A stretch of 64,000 nucleotides of DNA from Hymenobacter lapidiphilus (GTDB taxonomy: Bacteria > Bacteroidota > Bacteroidia > Cytophagales > Hymenobacteraceae): contig NZ_JABKAU010000018.1 in assembly GCF_013377885.1 (NCBI RefSeq), forward strand, positions 25,883-89,882, read 5' to 3'. Below the pieces are notes generated by a model that had not been told where the DNA came from, made no database searches, and saw only the letters and a program-made list of their open reading frames with translations. Made by a program: the position numbers and the translations under genes. Positions 43,926 to 55,104 of this stretch are shown piece by piece (the first letter of the stretch is position 1; each line of letters opens with the position of its first letter).

Positions 43926-45260
43926 TTAACCGGCCTTAACCCAGCCGGTGCGGCCGTTGGCCTGGCGCACGAGACGGTAGCCCCCGAACTCGCCCAGTAC
44001 GGCCACGGCGGTTTGGGCCGGTAGTGCCGCCACAGCCGGTGCACCGGGCAGCGGGAAAGAGCGCAGCTCGGCCTCGGCCGCCAGCTTTTCACGGCGCAGC
44101 GGTACGGCAGTCCGCACGGCCGGGGCGGGCACGAAGCCGCTGCCACCGCCGGGTAGCTGCACCCGCAGCCAGCCGGGCACGGTGCCTAGCACCAGCAGCG
44201 GGATGGTAGGCGCAGCGGTGCGGCCGGCCAGGGCCTTGGCGGTAGTGGCCGGTGTGGGGCGCAACAGGAGCCGTGGGGCCCGGGCCCGCACGTACTGGCC
44301 CAGCTCGGCGGGCAGCTTCTCCGGCGTTGCAGCTGGTGCATCGGCCTTGCGTACAAAGGGTAGCGGATCGAGGGCGCCGCTGCGGTACACGCCGAAATGC
44401 AGGTGGGGCGGCGTGGTGCGGGCGTTGCCGGTGTTGCCTACCAGCCCCAGCGTATCGCCTACGCGCACGCGCTGGCCGGGCTGCACCAGCTGCTTATCGA
44501 GGTGGGCATAGTAAAGGTGGGCGTTGAAATCGGCAGTAGAAAGCCACACGACCCGGCCACCCAGCGGCGTTTCGTTTACCCGGGTAACGACGCCGGCGGC
44601 AGCGGCCACGGCGGGCGTACCACGGGCCGCAAAAATATCGACGCCCTCGTGGCGACGGGCCCCGCCGTCGCGCCCCGCGCCCCAGAAGGAGCCAATGGCC
44701 TTATCAGACTTACCCTGCACCGGGAAGCTGAGGGTGGGCTCGCGGCGGATGCTGAGCGAGTAGCGGCCCCCACGAAGCAGCTCAGGCTGCACCCGCAGCA
44801 GATGCTGGCGGTCGGCCTCCACCACGTAGCGAAACGAGAGGCTGGCTGTATCGGCGGCCATCAGGTGCCGGGGCGCAGGCTGGTCGGGGCTGAGCTCAAA
44901 AGCGTCGAGAAACACGCGGGGCGCGGCCGTGCCGGGAGCCAGCGTGAGGCTGACCTGGATAGCCTCGCCCGCCCGCACGCCATAGCGCAGCCCCAGCGCC
45001 ACGGCCCGGTCGGCCGGGAAGAAGCCCGATTCCTGGTAAGGCAGCTTCACAAGGAGCGAGTCGCGCAGCGCTTGGTCGGCGGCCCGGAGCCAGTCGCGCC
45101 CCAGGGCCGTTTCGGCAAGGCCCGACTGTTGCAGGCGGCGGGCGTAGGTTTCGTGGGGCGTGGTTTGCTGAAAGAGGCCGCGTAGGGTTTGGTTCTGGCT
45201 ACAGGCGCTCAGCAGCGTTATCAATAACAGAAAAGGCAGGGCGCGAAGGCGGTGCGGCAT
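43926..45260 (-). CDS. M23 family peptidase lipoprotein with C-terminal SH3-like domains
   Basis: This is an envelope peptidase or lytic-enzyme regulator of 444 residues. A lipoprotein signal (LLSACSQN) precedes an N-terminal beta-rich region. The LytM domain has RRHEGVDIFAA (metal-binding His and Asp) and PPHLHFGVY, with HLYYAHLD. The C-terminal third holds two SH3-like segments (LVLGTVPGWLRVQLPGG and VLGEFGGYRLVRQANGRTGWV) that probably bind peptidoglycan. The zinc ligands look complete, so it may be active. ATG at 45260. The gene is divergent from the HMG-CoA lyase-like gene. Confidence 0.92.
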   Translation of the reverse strand: MPHRLRALPFLLLITLLSACSQNQTLRGLFQQTTPHETYARRLQQSGLAETALGRDWLRAADQALRDSLLVKLPYQESGFFPADRAVALGLRYGVRAGEAIQVSLTLAPGTAAPRVFLDAFELSPDQPAPRHLMAADTASLSFRYVVEADRQHLLRVQPELLRGGRYSLSIRREPTLSFPVQGKSDKAIGSFWGAGRDGGARRHEGVDIFAARGTPAVAAAAGVVTRVNETPLGGRVVWLSTADFNAHLYYAHLDKQLVQPGQRVRVGDTLGLVGNTGNARTTPPHLHFGVYRSGALDPLPFVRKADAPAATPEKLPAELGQYVRARAPRLLLRPTPATTAKALAGRTAAPTIPLLVLGTVPGWLRVQLPGGGSGFVPAPAVRTAVPLRREKLAAEAELRSFPLPGAPAVAALPAQTAVAVLGEFGGYRLVRQANGRTGWVKAG

Positions 45261-45540
45261 GAAGCGAGTGGGGAAGAGTAAGGCGATACTGGAAGGGACT
45301 GTCTCAACCCCGAAACGCGCCGGGTAGTTCGCCCGCAAGCTGTGGGCCCGGCAGGAAGCCCGGATGGTGGCAGTGCCCAATAGGAAGTCCGGGCAGCGGA
45401 AAAGCGTAGTGTTCCCCTTGTTTGCAAAACCCTTTCGTGGGCGGCTTGCTGATTCTGAACGTGAAGGGCGGCCGCTGCGGGGTGGTGGGCCGTTGGCAGG
45501 AGTGGAGCAGGAGTGAGGCTGGGGTTGTCGGGGGAGGGTT

Positions 45541-45548
45541 TATCTTTA
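45541..45548 (+). promoter_or_regulatory. -7 box for the HMG-CoA lyase-like gene
   Basis: TATCTTTA, one mismatch from TAnnTTTG, lies 21 bases before the ATG at 45570. The divergent 309-base region up to 45260 shows nothing else I can support. Confidence 0.5.
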
Positions 45549-45569
45549 CGCTCCACCCACATCCCGCCC

Positions 45570-46424
45570 ATGCTCTACCTCACCGAATGCCCCCGCGACG
45601 CGATGCAGGGCTGGCCCACATTCATCCCGACCACCGACAAGATAGCCTACCTCAACGCCCTGCTCAAAGTGGGTTTCAGCACCCTCGATTTCGGCTCCTT
45701 CGTGTCGCCCAAGGCCATTCCGCAGCTTGCCGACACGGTCGAAGTGCTGGAGGGACTCGACCTGAGCCAGTCGGGCACCATGCTACTGGCTATTGTGGCC
45801 AACCTGCGCGGGGCCGAAACGGCGGCTACGCACCCGCAAATTCGCTACATTGGTTTCCCGCTGTCGGTGTCGGAAACCTTTCAGCAGCGCAATACCAACA
45901 AAAGCATTGCCCAGGCCCTCGACGACGTGGCCCGCATCCAGGAAGTGTGCGCCCGCACCGGCCAGCAGCAGGTGGTGTACCTGAGCATGGGCTTCGGCAA
46001 CCCCTACGGCGACGCTTGGAGCCCGGCCGTGCTGGGCGAGTTCACCCAGCAGCTCGATGCGCTGGGCGTGGGCATCGTGGCGCTGTCCGACACCATCGGG
46101 GCCAGCACGCCGGCCACCATTGCCCCCGCTTTCCGCGAACTGACGGCCGCCTACCCGCACATCCGTTTCGGGGCCCACCTGCACACCACGCCCGATACCT
46201 GGCAGGAAAAAGTGCAGGCCGCCTACGAGGCCGGCTGCCGACACTTCGACGGGGCGCTGGGTGGCTATGGCGGCTGCCCGATGGCCGCCGACGACCTCAC
46301 CGGCAACATGCCCACCGAGCGACTCCTGGAGTTTTCCACCCAGGTTGGCTTGGAGCCCGGCGTGAACCTAGAGGCGCTGAATGAGGCTATGCGGCTGAAT
46401 CAGCGCATCTTTGCGGGGCATTAG
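45570..46424 (+). CDS. Hydroxymethylglutaryl-CoA lyase-like DRE-TIM enzyme
   Basis: This is a 284-residue TIM-barrel lyase that would split HMG-CoA to acetoacetate and acetyl-CoA in leucine breakdown. It starts MLYLTECPRDAMQG, the DRE-type motif. FSTLDFGSFVSPKAIPQ, VYLSMGFGNPYGD, the metal histidines in GAHLHTT and the catalytic Cys in GGYGGCPMA follow. ATG at 45570 matches the family start; the upstream frame to 45513 is not needed. A short gene begins 3 bases after the stop. Confidence 0.88.
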   Translation: MLYLTECPRDAMQGWPTFIPTTDKIAYLNALLKVGFSTLDFGSFVSPKAIPQLADTVEVLEGLDLSQSGTMLLAIVANLRGAETAATHPQIRYIGFPLSVSETFQQRNTNKSIAQALDDVARIQEVCARTGQQQVVYLSMGFGNPYGDAWSPAVLGEFTQQLDALGVGIVALSDTIGASTPATIAPAFRELTAAYPHIRFGAHLHTTPDTWQEKVQAAYEAGCRHFDGALGGYGGCPMAADDLTGNMPTERLLEFSTQVGLEPGVNLEALNEAMRLNQRIFAGH

Positions 46425-46427
46425 CGC

Positions 46428-46691
46428 ATGAGCAACAATATTAGCATAGATCTTTATAACCGGCAGCCCGTGCGGCTTGAGCTTTGTCTAGAACCTTTTG
46501 AGCATGGGGTAGAAATGCAAGTGGGGATGGAATATCGAATTGTGTCCGTTGAGACAGAGTATCGAATTGAGTTTGGGCCCGATTTAATTATAGTGTATTT
46601 AGAGGACGTTTTTGAGTACAAAATTTTCGAGCGGCCCTATTCGACTGATTTTCAAAATCCAGGTGATTGGCAGCTTGTTGTTGAGTACTAA
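46428..46691 (+). CDS. Hypothetical protein, low GC
   Basis: I recognise no family. The 87-residue acidic protein (MSNNISIDLYNRQPV) starts 3 bases after the HMG-CoA lyase-like stop. Its GC content is clearly lower than the neighbours and it has no signal peptide or membrane segment. It resembles the small acidic proteins often seen as immunity or orphan genes, but there is no direct evidence for this. The CCG-domain protein starts 20 bases downstream. Confidence 0.6.
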   Translation: MSNNISIDLYNRQPVRLELCLEPFEHGVEMQVGMEYRIVSVETEYRIEFGPDLIIVYLEDVFEYKIFERPYSTDFQNPGDWQLVVEY

Positions 46692-46711
46692 TCAACTTAA
46701 AAATCAAGTTT

Positions 46712-47446
46712 ATGCCCACACTCGTCGATATCTTCATTCCCTGCTTTGTTGACCAGCTTTTCCCGCACACGGCCATGAATATGGTGAAGGTGCTAGAGGC
46801 TGTGGGCTGCGAGGTGCACTACAACGCCAACCAAACCTGCTGCGGGCAGCCGGCCTACAACGCGGGCTACAAAACCGAGAGCTGCGACGTGGCCCGCAAG
46901 TTTCTCACCGATTTCCCTACCGAGCAGGAGCGCTACATCGTGAGCCCCTCGGCTTCCTGCATCGGTATGGTGCGCAACACCTACGCCGACCTGTTCGAGG
47001 GCACGCCCGATGCTGGTCGCTACCACGGCGTACAGCGCCGGGCCTTCGAGCTCACAGAGTTCCTAGTCGATGTGATGGGCATCACTAGCATTCCGCGGGC
47101 GCAACTCAACGGTAAATACACCTACCACGACTCCTGCGCGGCCCTGCGTGAGTGCGGCATCCGCGAGGCCCCGCGCCAGCTGCTCGATGCCGTAGCCGGC
47201 CTGGAGCGCCTCGAAATGGCCGAAACTGAAACCTGCTGCGGCTTCGGCGGCACTTTCGCCGTGAAGTTTGAAGCCATATCGGTGGCCATGGCCGAGCAAA
47301 AGGTAGAGCACGCCCTGGCCACCGGCGCCGACTACCTCATCAGCACCGACACGAGTTGCCTGATGCACCTCGACGCCTACATCCGCCGCGAGCAAAAGCC
47401 CATCAAAACCCTGCACATTGCCGATGTGCTGGCGAGTGGTTGGTAA
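46712..47446 (+). CDS. CCG-domain (Fe-S)-binding oxidoreductase, LutA/YkgE-like
   Basis: This is a cytoplasmic Fe-S protein of 244 residues. Two CCG domains are present: CFVDQLF...NQTCCGQPAY in the first half, and HDSCAALRECG...TETCCGFGGTF in the second, with a DTSCL near the end. It resembles LutA, a component of the lactate utilisation complex, but the partners LutB and LutC are not adjacent here. It may instead be a hdr-like subunit. It follows the low-GC hypothetical by 20 bases on the same strand. Confidence 0.88.
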   Translation: MPTLVDIFIPCFVDQLFPHTAMNMVKVLEAVGCEVHYNANQTCCGQPAYNAGYKTESCDVARKFLTDFPTEQERYIVSPSASCIGMVRNTYADLFEGTPDAGRYHGVQRRAFELTEFLVDVMGITSIPRAQLNGKYTYHDSCAALRECGIREAPRQLLDAVAGLERLEMAETETCCGFGGTFAVKFEAISVAMAEQKVEHALATGADYLISTDTSCLMHLDAYIRREQKPIKTLHIADVLASGW

Positions 47447-47450
47447 CAGT

Positions 47451-47957
47451 TTAGTTGTCGGAATGAAACAAGCCATGCACAATTTGCAAGGCTCGTTCCA
47501 TCGTTACACCATGTTCCTGCTCTATTAAGAGTGGATGAGCCTCCTCGATAATTCTGACTTTGGGAATCGTGCCAACAGGCTGAGTGTGCACCGTCGTCTT
47601 GATGCTTAAAGTGTTCGGATAGCCGGGGAGAACAGTTTGAAGCCAACCGAAATAAGGCGGCTCTTGCTCACGACCTATTTCATGCCATAGTTCGTTAACT
47701 CTTACAAAATTCTCCTTGCTTAGCGACGTCCAGACATTCCAACAGAATGGCTCATCGTGCCCAATAATTGGAATTTCAATGCGGCCGCGGATGAAGAAGT
47801 GACTTTCGTCAACTACACACAAATCCTTGTTGATTTCAATGCGTTCATCTCGCTCTGCCAGCGGAATGCTGAAATAAAAATCAGGATATTCTGCTCCAAA
47901 GCAGAAAGAAGGTCCAGCATGAGTTTCACCGCAAGTAGGGCAGACGAAGTGTTGCAT
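47451..47957 (-). CDS. DUF2199 domain-containing protein
   Basis: This 168-residue protein has an N-terminal CPTCGETHAG zinc-binding-like Cys pair and the conserved FYFSIPLAERDERI, LCVVDESHFFIRGRIEIPI and FCWNVWTSLSKENF typical of DUF2199. The function is unknown. GC content is below that of the neighbours. It lies 4 bases after the CCG protein on the opposite strand and 3 bases from the end of dapA. Confidence 0.88.
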   Translation of the reverse strand: MQHFVCPTCGETHAGPSFCFGAEYPDFYFSIPLAERDERIEINKDLCVVDESHFFIRGRIEIPIIGHDEPFCWNVWTSLSKENFVRVNELWHEIGREQEPPYFGWLQTVLPGYPNTLSIKTTVHTQPVGTIPKVRIIEEAHPLLIEQEHGVTMERALQIVHGLFHSDN

Positions 47958-47960
47958 TTC

Positions 47961-48830
47961 CTACAGCAACTCCTTAATCCGGGCAGTCAGCCCCTCACTA
48001 GCCTCGAGCAGCGGCAACCGAACGGCATCTGAACACAGGCCCTGAGCAGCCAGGGCGGCTTTTACGCCCACGGGGTTGCTTTCCTCATACATGAGCGGGT
48101 TGAGCTGGGCGAAGCCGAACAGCAACTGGCTGGCTTCGGCAAAGTTGCCGTTCAAGGCGGCGCGGGTCATGTCGGAAAAGCGTTTCGGAAAAGCGTTGGC
48201 CAGCACCGAGATGATGCCCGCGCCTCCGAAGCTGATGAGCGCCGTCGTCATCATGTCGTCGCCCGAAATCAGCAGGAAATCGGCGGGTTTGGCAGCGGCA
48301 ATGGCGATGCACTGCTCCAGGTTGCCACTGGCTTCCTTGATGCCGATGATGTTGGGGTGCTGGGCCAGTTCGAGGGTAGTAGCCGCCGTGAGGTTAGAGC
48401 TGGTGCGGCCGGGCACGTTATAGAGCAGCACCGGCACCGGCGAGGCATCGGCCACGCGCTGGTAATGCGCGATGATGCCGCGCTGGCTGGGCTTGTTGTA
48501 GTAGGGCGAAGCCGACAGCAGCGCGTCGTAGCCGCTGAAGTCGATGGTTTCGAGGCTGCGCACCATCGCGGCCGTATCGTTGCCGCCCAGCCCGTACACC
48601 AGTGGGGCGCGGCCGGCCGTATGCTCGCGGGCCACTCGCCGGATTTCGGTGCGCTCCTCAATAGTCAGGGTCGGCGACTCGGCGGTGGTGCCGTTGATAA
48701 CGAGGTAATCGGTGCCGTTTTCCAGCTGGAAATCGATGAGGCGGCGCAGGGCCGGGTAGTCTACGGCGCGGTCGGGGGAGGGGAGGAAGGGCGTAACCAG
48801 GGCCACGCCGGTGCCACGGAGTTTGTCCAT
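47961..48830 (-). CDS. dapA: 4-hydroxy-tetrahydrodipicolinate synthase
   Basis: DapA condenses pyruvate with aspartate semialdehyde in the lysine and diaminopimelate pathway, feeding peptidoglycan. The 289-residue product starts MDKLRGTGVALVTPF. The catalytic triad elements are visible: INGTTAES, YNVPGRT and the Schiff-base Lys in GIKEASGN. The ATG at 48830 fits the family; a longer frame to 48965 overlaps the divergent promoter region and is rejected. A TATCTTGC -7-like box is at 48872-48879. Confidence 0.96.
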   Translation of the reverse strand: MDKLRGTGVALVTPFLPSPDRAVDYPALRRLIDFQLENGTDYLVINGTTAESPTLTIEERTEIRRVAREHTAGRAPLVYGLGGNDTAAMVRSLETIDFSGYDALLSASPYYNKPSQRGIIAHYQRVADASPVPVLLYNVPGRTSSNLTAATTLELAQHPNIIGIKEASGNLEQCIAIAAAKPADFLLISGDDMMTTALISFGGAGIISVLANAFPKRFSDMTRAALNGNFAEASQLLFGFAQLNPLMYEESNPVGVKAALAAQGLCSDAVRLPLLEASEGLTARIKELL

Positions 48831-48871
48831 GCGGGAAATAAGCGGTTGCTTTGTAGAAAGAAGGACCGGCG

Positions 48872-48879
48872 GCAAGATA
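48872..48879 (-). promoter_or_regulatory. -7 box for dapA
   Basis: On the minus strand the octamer reads TATCTTGC, with two mismatches to TAnnTTTG, 41 bases before the ATG. Confidence 0.4.
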
Positions 48880-48967
48880 CGGCCGCCGCAGCTAAGGTTC
48901 ATCTGTTTTTCCTCCACCGCATTTCCCCCTGTGGCCCGCCTCTTAGCGGCCTGCGTTCCAATCACCC

Positions 48968-49891
48968 ATGAAGTTCACGAAGTACCCTGTGCTGGCCGCC
49001 GCGCTGGCCACCCTGGCCGCGCTGCCCGCCTGCACCGAAACTAAAACCGCCGCCGGCACCGAAGCAGCTGCCGCCGCCACCGAAATAGCCGCCGACTCGG
49101 CCGAAACCGCCGCCACGCCAACCGCCGGCAACGCCACAGCCGCCAGCCTGAACAACGGCAGCCCGGCTACTATCCCGGCCGGCCAGCGGGCCGATGCCGC
49201 TACCATTCTGGGCCGTAAGCAGGTACCTATTCTGTGCTACCATCAAATTCGCGACTGGAAGTCATCTGACTCGAAAGGTGCTAAGGATTACATCATTCCG
49301 GTGGCTCAGTTCAAGGCTCAGATGAAAATGCTGGCCGACTCGGGCTACCACGCCATTCTGCCCGACCAGCTCTACGCCTACCTCACCACCGGCGCCCCGC
49401 TGCCCAGCAAGCCGGTCATGCTCACCTTCGACGATACCGACCTCGACCAGTTCACGGTGGCCCGCCCGACGCTAGAAAAGTACGGCTTCAAGGGTGTTTA
49501 CTTCATCATGACCGTGAGCCTCGGCCGCCCCCGCTACATGAGCAAGGCGCAGGTCAAGCAGCTTTCCGATGAGGGCAACGTCATCGGCTCGCACACTTGG
49601 GACCACCACAACGTGAAGAAGTACCAGGGCCAGGACTGGGTGACGCAGATTGAGAAGCCCACCAAAGTGCTCGAAGAAATTACGGGCAAGAAAGTCAACT
49701 ACTTCGCCTACCCCTTCGGCCTCTGGAACCCCGAAGCTATTCCGGAGCTGAAGTCGCGCGGCATGGACGCGGCCTTTATCCTGGCCGAAAAGCGCGACCA
49801 GCAGGACCCACTCTTCACCGTTCGCCGCATCATCGCCAGCGGCTACTGGACCCCTCGCACTCTGCACAACAACATGGTACAGAGCTTCTAG
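48968..49891 (+). CDS. Polysaccharide deacetylase family lipoprotein
   Basis: This is an exported NodB-type carbohydrate esterase (CE4) of 307 residues. The lipoprotein signal ends in ALPAC. A low-complexity Ala/Thr-rich linker to about residue 75 precedes the domain. Family marks are PILCYHQI, the metal motif TFDDTD and HTWDHHN, then YFAYPFG. It probably removes N- or O-acetyl groups from a cell-surface or secreted polysaccharide. The promoter is not clear; divergent from dapA. A rho-independent terminator follows at 49922. Confidence 0.9.
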   Translation: MKFTKYPVLAAALATLAALPACTETKTAAGTEAAAAATEIAADSAETAATPTAGNATAASLNNGSPATIPAGQRADAATILGRKQVPILCYHQIRDWKSSDSKGAKDYIIPVAQFKAQMKMLADSGYHAILPDQLYAYLTTGAPLPSKPVMLTFDDTDLDQFTVARPTLEKYGFKGVYFIMTVSLGRPRYMSKAQVKQLSDEGNVIGSHTWDHHNVKKYQGQDWVTQIEKPTKVLEEITGKKVNYFAYPFGLWNPEAIPELKSRGMDAAFILAEKRDQQDPLFTVRRIIASGYWTPRTLHNNMVQSF

Positions 49892-49921
49892 GCTCGAAGT
49901 CAAAGAGGAGAAGTAAAAAGC

Positions 49922-49959
49922 AAAAGCCCCTGATGTCAATACTGACGTCAGGGGCTTTT
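49922..49959 (+). terminator. Rho-independent terminator of the deacetylase gene
   Basis: The stem AAAAGCCCCTGATGTCA / TGACGTCAGGGGCTTTT (one G-T pair) has a 4-base loop and ends in TTTT. Confidence 0.85.
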
Positions 49960-50027
49960 GGTATGGCAGGTTTTGTCTATTTAACCCGAACCACCGAATA
50001 GGTCTGTCGGCACGCTGTAGGGGCCGT

Positions 50028-50720
50028 TTACTTGATGCGCTCCAGGTGCCAGCTGCCCAGTGGGGGGCCGTCGGGGGCTGGTCCAGTTGGGGGGGGCAAT
50101 GGTAGCCGCACGATTACCCCGGCCGGTAGCATCGGCTGGTCGGGCGCCGTGAAGGTAGCGCCGCCGTCGGTACCGGCATCGTAGGCCCGGGCCGCTATCC
50201 GGCGCTCGGCTACCCATTGCCCATCGGCTCCGAGCAGGTTTTCATTTTCCAGCGCCACAAACCAATCCGGGCTCGGCGCAATCATGGTTACCAGGCTCAG
50301 CCGGGAATGCGCTGCATCCAGGCGGATGGTGTCGGCCACCATGCCGGGCGAGTTGATGTTGCCCCGCCCTTCCAGCAGCCTAAAAGCGGCCCCACTGCCT
50401 TGCAAAGCGTTGATTTCGGCGCGCAGTTTGGTGTTGTTGCCCCGCTCGGCCATGTCCTTGATGCCGGCACTAGCCAGCTGACCCGGCTGAAACAGCAGGC
50501 CATCGGCGCGGTGGGAAGCGCCTACTACGGCGGAGAAATGGGCGCCGGCCGGGAAGCTGGCATGCGTGGCCGCACTCCAGCTGGCTTCGAACGTAACGCG
50601 GTACAGGGCCGCGCCAACTGCCGGGGCGGGCATCTCAGGCATGGATTCCACCCCTTCTGAACAGGCCGCCAAGCCCGCAAATAGCGGAAACAGAAACAAT
50701 GGGCGCAACAGACGGGGCAT
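50028..50720 (-). CDS. Spondin-domain lipoprotein
   Basis: This is a 230-residue exported lipoprotein (LAAC lipobox). The mature part has the spondin-N signature seen in bacterial homologues: YRVTFEASWSAATHASFP, AHFSAVVGASHRA, and SLVTMIAPSPDWFVALENEN. Spondin domains in eukaryotes mediate adhesion; the bacterial role is unknown. The C-terminal tail is Pro-rich. It is transcribed on the minus strand towards the deacetylase terminator. Confidence 0.85.
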   Translation of the reverse strand: MPRLLRPLFLFPLFAGLAACSEGVESMPEMPAPAVGAALYRVTFEASWSAATHASFPAGAHFSAVVGASHRADGLLFQPGQLASAGIKDMAERGNNTKLRAEINALQGSGAAFRLLEGRGNINSPGMVADTIRLDAAHSRLSLVTMIAPSPDWFVALENENLLGADGQWVAERRIAARAYDAGTDGGATFTAPDQPMLPAGVIVRLPLPPPTGPAPDGPPLGSWHLERIK

Positions 50721-50920
50721 GGCGTGAGGAGTTAAGGTGGGCTATAATTGGTGCGCCGATGGCTACTTGGTCGTGAGGTAGGCCTCCTGACGTAGCGGAT
50801 GCAGCGAACGACTTAACCCTACTCCGCAGTACGTGAGCAGCGTCGTAGTAAATGATACGGAAAAAACCGACTGGCAGGATTGCGCTCTGGCACGGCCCAT
50901 GTCATTTACGGCGGTTGACG

Positions 50921-51373
50921 CTACTTCACCTCGTCCTTCAAATCCTTGTAAGCCCCGGCATTGATGACGTGCTTGAAGCCTTTTTCCTGCATGAGCAGGG
51001 CAGTTTTGTTGCTGCGGTTGCCGGAGGCACAGTAGAGTACGTAGGTTTTGCTGGGGTCAAGCTTCTGCAGTTGCGCGGCCAGGTCAGGGGCGCGGAAATC
51101 GACGTTGCCGGCTCCGGGCAGATGGCCGGTGGCATACTCTTCAGGCGTGCGCACATCGAGCAGGACTACGTTGGGCTGACTGAGCGTCTTCTTCACTTCG
51201 GCCACGGGGGCTACGGGCACGATACCTGAAGTAATGGCACCGGTGTCTTTGAATCCATCTGCAGTGCGGGCATCAGGCATATCGGTTTTGGGTTGCTGAG
51301 GAAAGGCCGGGCGTTGAGCCAGTACGGCCATAGGGGCGGCAACCAGAGTAATCAGCAGCAGATGACGAAGCAT
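50921..51373 (-). CDS. Exported rhodanese-like protein
   Basis: This 150-residue protein has a signal peptide (MLRHLLLITLVAAPMAVLAQ). A single rhodanese domain has VVLLDVRTPEEYATGHLPGA and the catalytic loop CASGNRS with the active Cys. It may move sulfur or act on thiols in the periplasm. ATG at 51373; an open frame continues to 52015 through ligA and is a GC shadow. It follows ligA on the same strand with a gap of about 70 bases. Confidence 0.9.
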   Translation of the reverse strand: MLRHLLLITLVAAPMAVLAQRPAFPQQPKTDMPDARTADGFKDTGAITSGIVPVAPVAEVKKTLSQPNVVLLDVRTPEEYATGHLPGAGNVDFRAPDLAAQLQKLDPSKTYVLYCASGNRSNKTALLMQEKGFKHVINAGAYKDLKDEVK

Positions 51374-51446
51374 AGTAAGTTTTTCAGGGAGAGATACATA
51401 AGAACGCAGCCGGCCCGCTCGCGTTGCACGGCCGGCCCGCCGGACT

Positions 51447-53588
<2,142 letters not shown>

Positions 53589-53636
53589 CTACGAACTGAG
53601 GGGTTGAAGCGGGGAAGGAGCGAGCTGATAAATGAG

Positions 53637-53741
53637 AAAACGCCTGTCATGCTGAGCGGAGCGAAGGATCCGTATAAAAGGTATAGTTTGATACTACCTT
53701 CTGTACAGATCCTTCGCTCCGCTCAGCATGACAGGCGTTTT
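53637..53741. repeat. Dispersed inverted repeat, family A variant (34-bp perfect arms)
   Basis: The left arm 53637-53670 and right arm 53708-53741 are perfect complements carrying GTCATGCTGAGCGGAGCGAAGGATC. The central spacer contains a smaller hairpin (GGTATAG ... ATACTACC). It lies between the ligA start and the DUF4920 stop (both minus strand) and may terminate read-through. Confidence 0.8.
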
Positions 53742-53752
53742 CCTGGTCGTCC

Positions 53753-54271
53753 CTACTCCTGCACCAATACCCCGTCGGCCTCGAAGTTTAGCTGCTGCTG
53801 GGGCTCGGTTATGGCGGCAATTTCGGCGGCCGATTTGCCGGCGTCTTTGGCGTAATGTTGCAGGTCGGATACGGGCACGGTTTCGCGGTGGGCCCAGCCG
53901 TTGATGACGATGGTTTTACCGCTGATGTCTTTGGGCACGAAGAAGGCGTAATCCTTGAATTTCACCCGCATGTCGCGGCCGTCGGCCAGCTTCATGGTCA
54001 TCCAGCAGCCTTTGGCCTGGCACACCTCCTGCACCGGGCCCACCAGCTTCACCTGGGCCGAATCCTGGGTGCCGAGCAAGGTAGGCAGGGCCGATAGGGG
54101 CTGGGCGCCCGCGCTTGTAATAGCCGCGCCGTAGGTTTTACCCTGGGGCGAAGTGGCAGTTGGCGGAACGGCCTCCGGGGCGGTAGCAGCCGTGCCGGAA
54201 GTGGACGTTGCATTCTGGCAGGCACCCAGCAGCAGCAGCAGCGCGGCGGGCAGTAAAAGGAGGGGGCGCAT
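53753..54271 (-). CDS. DUF4920 domain-containing lipoprotein
   Basis: This 172-residue lipoprotein (lipobox LGAC) matches the DUF4920 pattern: GKTYGAAITSAGAQPLSAL, LVGPVQEVCQAKGCWMTM, DMRVKFKDYAFFVPKD and GWAHRETVPVSDLQHYAKDAG. Two cysteines in VCQAKGCW may bind a metal. The function is unknown. A TapB-like gene lies upstream on the same strand 32 bases away, so the two form an operon. Confidence 0.88.
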   Translation of the reverse strand: MRPLLLLPAALLLLLGACQNATSTSGTAATAPEAVPPTATSPQGKTYGAAITSAGAQPLSALPTLLGTQDSAQVKLVGPVQEVCQAKGCWMTMKLADGRDMRVKFKDYAFFVPKDISGKTIVINGWAHRETVPVSDLQHYAKDAGKSAAEIAAITEPQQQLNFEADGVLVQE

Positions 54272-54303
54272 AAGCCGGAAAAAAAGCGGTGGAAAGTCGG
54301 AAT

Positions 54304-55104
54304 TTAGGACTTTTTGCGCTTACTCGTCTCTTTCACAACGGAGCCCGCTGATTGGTCCAGCCCCGTCAGCACCCGCACCTGCTCCAGCCGGCCCTTTTTG
54401 TTATATACTTCCGACTTCACCAGCCCCACGGTGGGGGCGTAATAATCTACCACGCGCACTATCGAGGCAAGCTTCAGGTCGGCGCGGGCCACGGTGGCAG
54501 ACTCCAGCTCGGCTTCCACTTTGTAGCACAGGAAGGTGCCGGCGGGCGTCGTAACCGACTCCTGGCCCGTTACGCGGCGCTTGCTGACGGTGGCGTACAC
54601 CTTGGCAATATCCACGGCCGAGCTACGCACATCAACGAGCATGCCGCCACCGGGCAGCTCCGAGCCCACGGTGGGCTGGTTGGGCCAGGCCAGAGGCGTA
54701 GGGGTGTAGGTCAGGAGCCGGTCGCGGAAGGAGCTGAGCTGCTCCGGGTTGAGCTGGTCGAGGCCGTCGGTAAAGGCCGTGTCCTGGCGGCAGCGGAAGG
54801 TTAGGTCGCGCAGGTACAGCAGGCGCCCTTTGGTATCGTAGGCCCCGCTTTTGAGCAGCACGGTGTTGGTGGTCTGGGTCTTTTTCTTGTTCTGCTCGGT
54901 TTCCAAGCGCACCACCCGCTGGTGCACAAAGCCCGTTGTTTCGCCCTTACCGTCCTGCAGGGTAAAGGTGCGGGCCGTGTTGTCGGCCAGGCCGAAAGGG
55001 TGAGGACAGTTTGCCGCCGGAGTAGAGGCCGGGAGGGTTTGGGCCTGGAGGGCTACCGTAGCCAAGAGGCCGGTGGCCAGAGCCACAAAGTAAGAGGAGG
55101 ACAT
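54304..55104 (-). CDS. TapB-like (DUF3108-type) exported protein
   Basis: This 266-residue protein has a signal peptide (MSSSYFVALATGLLATVALQAQ). The mature part fits the TapB/DUF3108 pattern: a beta-rich chain ending in TGQESVTTPAGTFLCYKVEAE, IVRVVDYYAPTVGLVKSEVYN and RVLTGL. The function is unknown. It is first in a likely operon with the DUF4920 gene. The ATG at 55104 is preferred to the open frame to 55158. Confidence 0.75.
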   Translation of the reverse strand: MSSSYFVALATGLLATVALQAQTLPASTPAANCPHPFGLADNTARTFTLQDGKGETTGFVHQRVVRLETEQNKKKTQTTNTVLLKSGAYDTKGRLLYLRDLTFRCRQDTAFTDGLDQLNPEQLSSFRDRLLTYTPTPLAWPNQPTVGSELPGGGMLVDVRSSAVDIAKVYATVSKRRVTGQESVTTPAGTFLCYKVEAELESATVARADLKLASIVRVVDYYAPTVGLVKSEVYNKKGRLEQVRVLTGLDQSAGSVVKETSKRKKS

